DNA of 25,939 nt from JBCDIQ01 sp039024295 (GTDB lineage Bacteria > Bacteroidota > Bacteroidia > J057). Under the pieces are notes generated by a model. The model saw nothing but the letters and a program-made list of their open reading frames with translations. It was not told the origin of the DNA and searched no databases. The stretch lies in assembly GCA_039024295.1 (NCBI GenBank), contig JBCDIQ010000029.1, positions 1 to 25,939 on the forward strand. Direction: 5' to 3'. Position numbers and translations under genes: made by a program. The stretch's first letter is position 1, and each line of letters opens with the position of its first letter. Positions 23,301-25,939 of this stretch are shown here, piece by piece.

Positions 23301-25939
23301 AGACTCCCCAAGCGAGACTAATTACAAGGATGAGTTGTACAATAACAATTTGCCCTTTAAGGCCGATCATTATAATTATGTATTCTTTGATGTGCCTACC
23401 TCACAACTCGGCATTACTTCACAGGAATTTCAGCAACGTTTCATTGAGGGGCTAACTACTCCAGAGTCAGGTGGTAATCCAGAGCTATATTTTAGCTTTA
23501 ACATGGATATTACCAGAAACGGCCACCCTGAGCAAGTGACAGGAGTATGTCAGATAGAGGAAAGCGGAGTGAGTACCAATTCCAGTGGCCAAACGGTTGG
23601 ATGGGTTAAATTAAAAGAAGCTAAGATTCGCCACGGTAAAACGGTGCCTAGTATCACGAAAAATGCAATGAATTTTGCAAAAATTCACCTTCCCCGTTTG
23701 CTGAACCCCGGAGGGACAAGTGGAAGCGGTACCGCCAGGATAATTTTATCATTAACAGGGTATGCAAGAGAGCTAGCGAATATATTTGCAGGCCCTTTCA
23801 ATATCCTTAAAACAGGTGGATTTTGCAGGACCTTTGATCCAGCTTCTTCATGGATTCGTTTGATTCAACCTGATCAAAAGAAATTAGGTGGAGGAGCACG
23901 GGTAAAACAAATTGTACATACCGACGAATGGAAATCAATGGTAGACCGGGTTTCCTCTAACAACAGTGGATATGCCTCTGCTCACTCTTATACTCAGAAA
24001 TTTGATTACACAACTGAAGAAAATGGAAGGGTTATTAGCAGCGGAGTAGCGGCTTTCGAGCCAATGTTAGGAGGAGATGAAAACCCATTTTTTGGCCCCT
24101 ATAGCTATTCCGAGGAAAAGGCTATGGTCCCCAATGATGAATTTCGAAAGCCATACCCTGGCCTTAACTATTATCCTTCTCCAGGGATTGTTTACAGCAA
24201 AGTGACCGTATCGAATGAGCTTCCTGCTAACATAAGTCGGCATGGTAATGGAAAAACTGTACACGAGTTTTATACCTCTAGGGATTTTCCAGTCATTATA
24301 AAGCGGTCTGATGTGGAGCCTTACCACAAAAAACCCAATGGATTTCCCATGGTTCAGCAGTTTAATTCGGTAGAAAAAGTGGGAGCTACTCAGGGTTTTT
24401 ATATCTATAAAAACGATATGCACGGTAAGCCCAAAGCCCAGTGGGTATATGCCTCGGACTTGCCTAAACCCATTTCAGGTCTAGAATATGTTTACCGGAC
24501 TACCCCTAATGGATTGCGGCTAAATAATGAAGAAGTGCCCATTATCCTCAAAGACGGAACCATATCAACAGGGCAAATTGGAGTAGAATTCGATTTAGTG
24601 GTGGACATGAAATCTCAAGTTAATGAGACGGTATCAATAAAAGGAGCGGCTAATGTGGATATTGTTGGAACGCCTCCTCCTATCTTTATCCCCTTCCCAT
24701 CACTTTGGTTCACTCCCTCCTATATCCATTCGAGCTTTTATTCGGCTTCAGTTGCAAAGGTGGTTAATATCTATGGCCTTGTGGATAAGGTAGTAGCCTA
24801 TGACAATGGTTCGATAGTTTCTACTGAGAATCTGGCCTATGATGCTGAAACTGGAGAAGTGCTTCTGACCCGAACTTCGAATGAATATGAAGATCCTTTG
24901 TATAGCTTATCATACCCTGCTCATTGGGCTTATCCTGAAATGGGGCAGGCCTACCAGAACGTAGGGGCTCACCTCAAAGGGAATATTGATCCTGATGATT
25001 TAAATGCCAATAGCTTAGGGGTTACTCAGGCTGAGAAATTATTTTTTCCAGGAGACATGGTGCTGGTACGTAATAGTTTTGGATGGCAAAAAGGCCATGT
25101 ACTTGCCGCGAGTGGCACCTCTGTTAACATTATTGATAAGAATGCAGTACCTATTCCGGGTAATTATAATGAGGTTCTGGTGATTAAGTCTGGTCGAAAA
25201 AATCAGCAAGCCATTAGCATAGGGAGTGTCGTAAGTAAGACTAATCCTCTTACCTCTGGGTTTGATAACATCGCTGATGTGGTAAGTGCAACTGCAACTA
25301 CCTATTCGGAAAATAGTCAGGCTGATTGTGACTGTATACCAAACAGTCCCAATTTCGGGGATGAGGTCAATCCCTATCAGCTGGGCATCAGAGGTAATTG
25401 GTACCCATTGGCAACTTACGCTTACATGTCTGATAGAGCGCCAACAGTTTCACCTTACACTAACCCTATACTTCGGAAAGATGGAGTTTATACAAATGGG
25501 ACGACCTCTACCTTTAACCCTTTCTGGCTGAAAGGAACACCGTGGAATCCCAATCCAGGATCCTGGCTTAATACCGAGGAGGTTACCCGTCATTCAGCTC
25601 TTTGGGGGCCGTTTGAGACAATAGACGCATTGGAAAGGTATAAGTCCACTTTGTTTGGATACGATAATACCCTTCCGGTAGCTACCAGTTACAACTGTGA
25701 ATACCGGGAACAGCTCTACTTGAACTTTGAAGACTTTGACCCTAATAGTTGTAAAAACCACGGGAACCTTTCTGCTATTACAACTATGCCAAATGGTAAT
25801 CCTTATTCTAGGTCAGAGGTAGCAGAAGGAGTAGCACACTCTGGTAATAAAAGTTGGCGGGTATTCATTGGAGAAGATCGCCTTAACCAAGGTGGGGGCT
25901 CTGGTTCAGTAACACTTAAAACAGAGCTACTGAAGCTTG
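20314..25939 (+). CDS. Giant secreted RHS/SpvB-like protein, 5' part (3' end outside window)
   Basis: The frame runs without a stop from the ATG at 20314 through the right edge, at least 1875 codons. A signal peptide (MIHFFRNKRSASAFSLLTML..., cleavage near residue 33-35) is followed by GPSAPEVSSFTPI, STGSFSYNIPLMDIDGYPI and the signature EASWVGLGWNLNPGAVNRN (about 90-108), which parallels the entry segment of SpvB/Tc/RHS proteins. Residues about 130-330 are Ser/Gly-rich beta repeats. Later blocks match what I recall of giant Bacteroidota proteins of this kind: LLKKITTPSGSQLTVSYES with DYAYVQ (about 957-981), VYSKVTVSN (1293-1301), NDMHGKPKAQWVY (about 1367-1379), YDAETGEVLLTRT (1509-1521, one RHS/YD-like unit), YPAHWAYPEMG (1534-1544) and NPYQLGIRGNWYP (about 1686-1698). 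The last 60 visible residues (AHSGNKSWRV) resemble a galactose-binding-like fold. No toxin, protease or T9SS domain is visible; these, if present, lie beyond the edge. It follows the lipoprotein gene by 35 bases. Confidence 0.85.
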   Translation, partial: MIHFFRNKRSASAFSLLTMLGFFVQLFAPIEAFGLTTGPSAPEVSSFTPIDQSNLVNLSTGSFSYNIPLMDIDGYPINISYDASVTMDQEASWVGLGWNLNPGAVNRNMRGLPDDFKGDKVIKELSTEKNETYGLRIGAGLELFGLEGLGVELSQSLGIFYNNYKGLGHEIATNVGLSMTKSADVKGKTSTTRETKIGGGLSLNYNSFSGLDISPSVSFSRSTKDKSNADNSIMSSASLSASTSFNSRNGLGPLTLGGNLSKSSEYKVSGREGTFSNGSSISGSSSYSFASPSYVPTSQHSYKNFAFAYSANAGGELFGLAPALSSGGYYSKQSIEPEQKVLKKPAYGYLYAQENDVPNEALQDINRDGEGTFTLGSTPYLAVPQMTHDVFNVSAQGLQGQFRPFRSDIGINHDPSVSSSSGDGQAGVDVGAGNTIKVGANVTYTTMTNDAGAWKFNNQLDPNLLFRKAEEINGTKEVQSLYEPAYFKQAGEKMVMESELFEKIGGYQPVWVKLQKRSKDIIANDRFKSTGGDLKINSVTPRPTNDLYLSKRAKRNTSFSYLTGLHREGCLTLDLKDYSIANHPSFEGAPGFSNVSNISRFDNNPTDPDKEIRKRHHITEVSVLRPDGQRFVFGVPAYNYKQKEVTLNVSGESPTGCGEYQVKYDLSDNGDGNNNGLDNYYQAQELPPYAYSYLLSAVLGADYVDSDNVEGPSTGDIGTWHKINYSRIHQNYYWRTPVGEQMANFNRVLQQDEDDDKGSYSYGSKEIWNVHSIESRTSVAEFYTSAREDGVGVTSENEGRDGGIVPDPQDSDPSARLMKLDSIRLFSKAERLSQGANAVPLKTIIFSYDYSLCPNTPNSCLLTPPYTCGQAANGKLTLTKVQFKHGKSRKAMLAPYSFEYELTPGNGDHENPRYNTKFQDRWGTYKEVNCGTDLPVYEFPYAEQDRTEADLEAAAWLLKKITTPSGSQLTVSYESNDYAYVQDRKAHQMFRVLGTGDSPSETNYKDELYNNNLPFKADHYNYVFFDVPTSQLGITSQEFQQRFIEGLTTPESGGNPELYFSFNMDITRNGHPEQVTGVCQIEESGVSTNSSGQTVGWVKLKEAKIRHGKTVPSITKNAMNFAKIHLPRLLNPGGTSGSGTARIILSLTGYARELANIFAGPFNILKTGGFCRTFDPASSWIRLIQPDQKKLGGGARVKQIVHTDEWKSMVDRVSSNNSGYASAHSYTQKFDYTTEENGRVISSGVAAFEPMLGGDENPFFGPYSYSEEKAMVPNDEFRKPYPGLNYYPSPGIVYSKVTVSNELPANISRHGNGKTVHEFYTSRDFPVIIKRSDVEPYHKKPNGFPMVQQFNSVEKVGATQGFYIYKNDMHGKPKAQWVYASDLPKPISGLEYVYRTTPNGLRLNNEEVPIILKDGTISTGQIGVEFDLVVDMKSQVNETVSIKGAANVDIVGTPPPIFIPFPSLWFTPSYIHSSFYSASVAKVVNIYGLVDKVVAYDNGSIVSTENLAYDAETGEVLLTRTSNEYEDPLYSLSYPAHWAYPEMGQAYQNVGAHLKGNIDPDDLNANSLGVTQAEKLFFPGDMVLVRNSFGWQKGHVLAASGTSVNIIDKNAVPIPGNYNEVLVIKSGRKNQQAISIGSVVSKTNPLTSGFDNIADVVSATATTYSENSQADCDCIPNSPNFGDEVNPYQLGIRGNWYPLATYAYMSDRAPTVSPYTNPILRKDGVYTNGTTSTFNPFWLKGTPWNPNPGSWLNTEEVTRHSALWGPFETIDALERYKSTLFGYDNTLPVATSYNCEYREQLYLNFEDFDPNSCKNHGNLSAITTMPNGNPYSRSEVAEGVAHSGNKSWRVFIGEDRLNQGGGSGSVTLKTELLKL

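Noticed and set aside
20314..25939. Calling the giant protein an SpvB ADP-ribosyltransferase or insecticidal Tc toxin
   Set aside because: Only the entry motif resembles those families. No ADP-ribosyltransferase domain or toxin C-terminus lies in the visible part.
1..25939. tRNA, rRNA, CRISPR array, insertion sequence or riboswitch
   Set aside because: I looked for cloverleaf ends, regular spaced repeats, transposase motifs and terminal inverted repeats and recognised none. This is a reading by eye and not an exhaustive scan.

Overview
The window looks like a chromosomal segment of a member of the Bacteroidota, probably a Saprospiraceae-like or related environmental lineage. The phylum call rests on two proteins with type IX secretion (T9SS) C-terminal sorting domains, four exact TAnnTTTG -7 boxes upstream of genes, near absence of Shine-Dalgarno sequences, and a giant RHS-like secreted protein of a type seen in this phylum. 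The family-level guess is an inference only.

Positions 1-12735 hold mostly household and envelope genes. They are the 3' part of rnr (ribonuclease R); a secreted fusion of a NagZ-type glycoside hydrolase 3 with a serine hydrolase of the beta-lactamase/AmiE fold; two divergent T9SS cargo genes (an M28 zinc peptidase on the minus strand and an FG-GAP repeat protein on the plus strand); an AT-rich antitoxin/PIN-toxin pair; a short ComEC/Rec2 DNA-uptake channel gene; and a pair of small unrecognised cytoplasmic proteins. A minus-strand phosphoenolpyruvate carboxylase gene (ppc, 12736-15456) closes this part.

After a 382-base AT-rich gap comes the most interesting part, 15839-25939: four co-directional genes for exported proteins. 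They encode (1) an 849-aa protein with an N-terminal two-cysteine beta domain, a charged helical middle and a beta-barrel-like C-terminal half; (2) a 367-aa secreted protein with a related two-cysteine domain followed by an FN3-like domain; (3) a 189-190-aa lipoprotein one base downstream; and (4) a giant protein open for at least 1875 codons and still open at the window edge. Its N-terminus resembles the entry domain of SpvB/Tc/RHS proteins. Genes 2-4 are spaced like an operon, and gene 1 is separated from them by a 212-base leader with several hairpins. This is the best candidate here for an undescribed system: a giant cell-surface or secreted RHS-like protein with its own envelope partners. 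No function is proven by the sequence.

Smaller signals include two tandem copies of a palindromic element around the stop codon of the NagZ fusion gene, a paired operator-like motif before the toxin-antitoxin genes, and a GC-clamped hairpin between the predicted promoter and the start codon of comEC. I saw no tRNA, rRNA, CRISPR array or insertion sequence.
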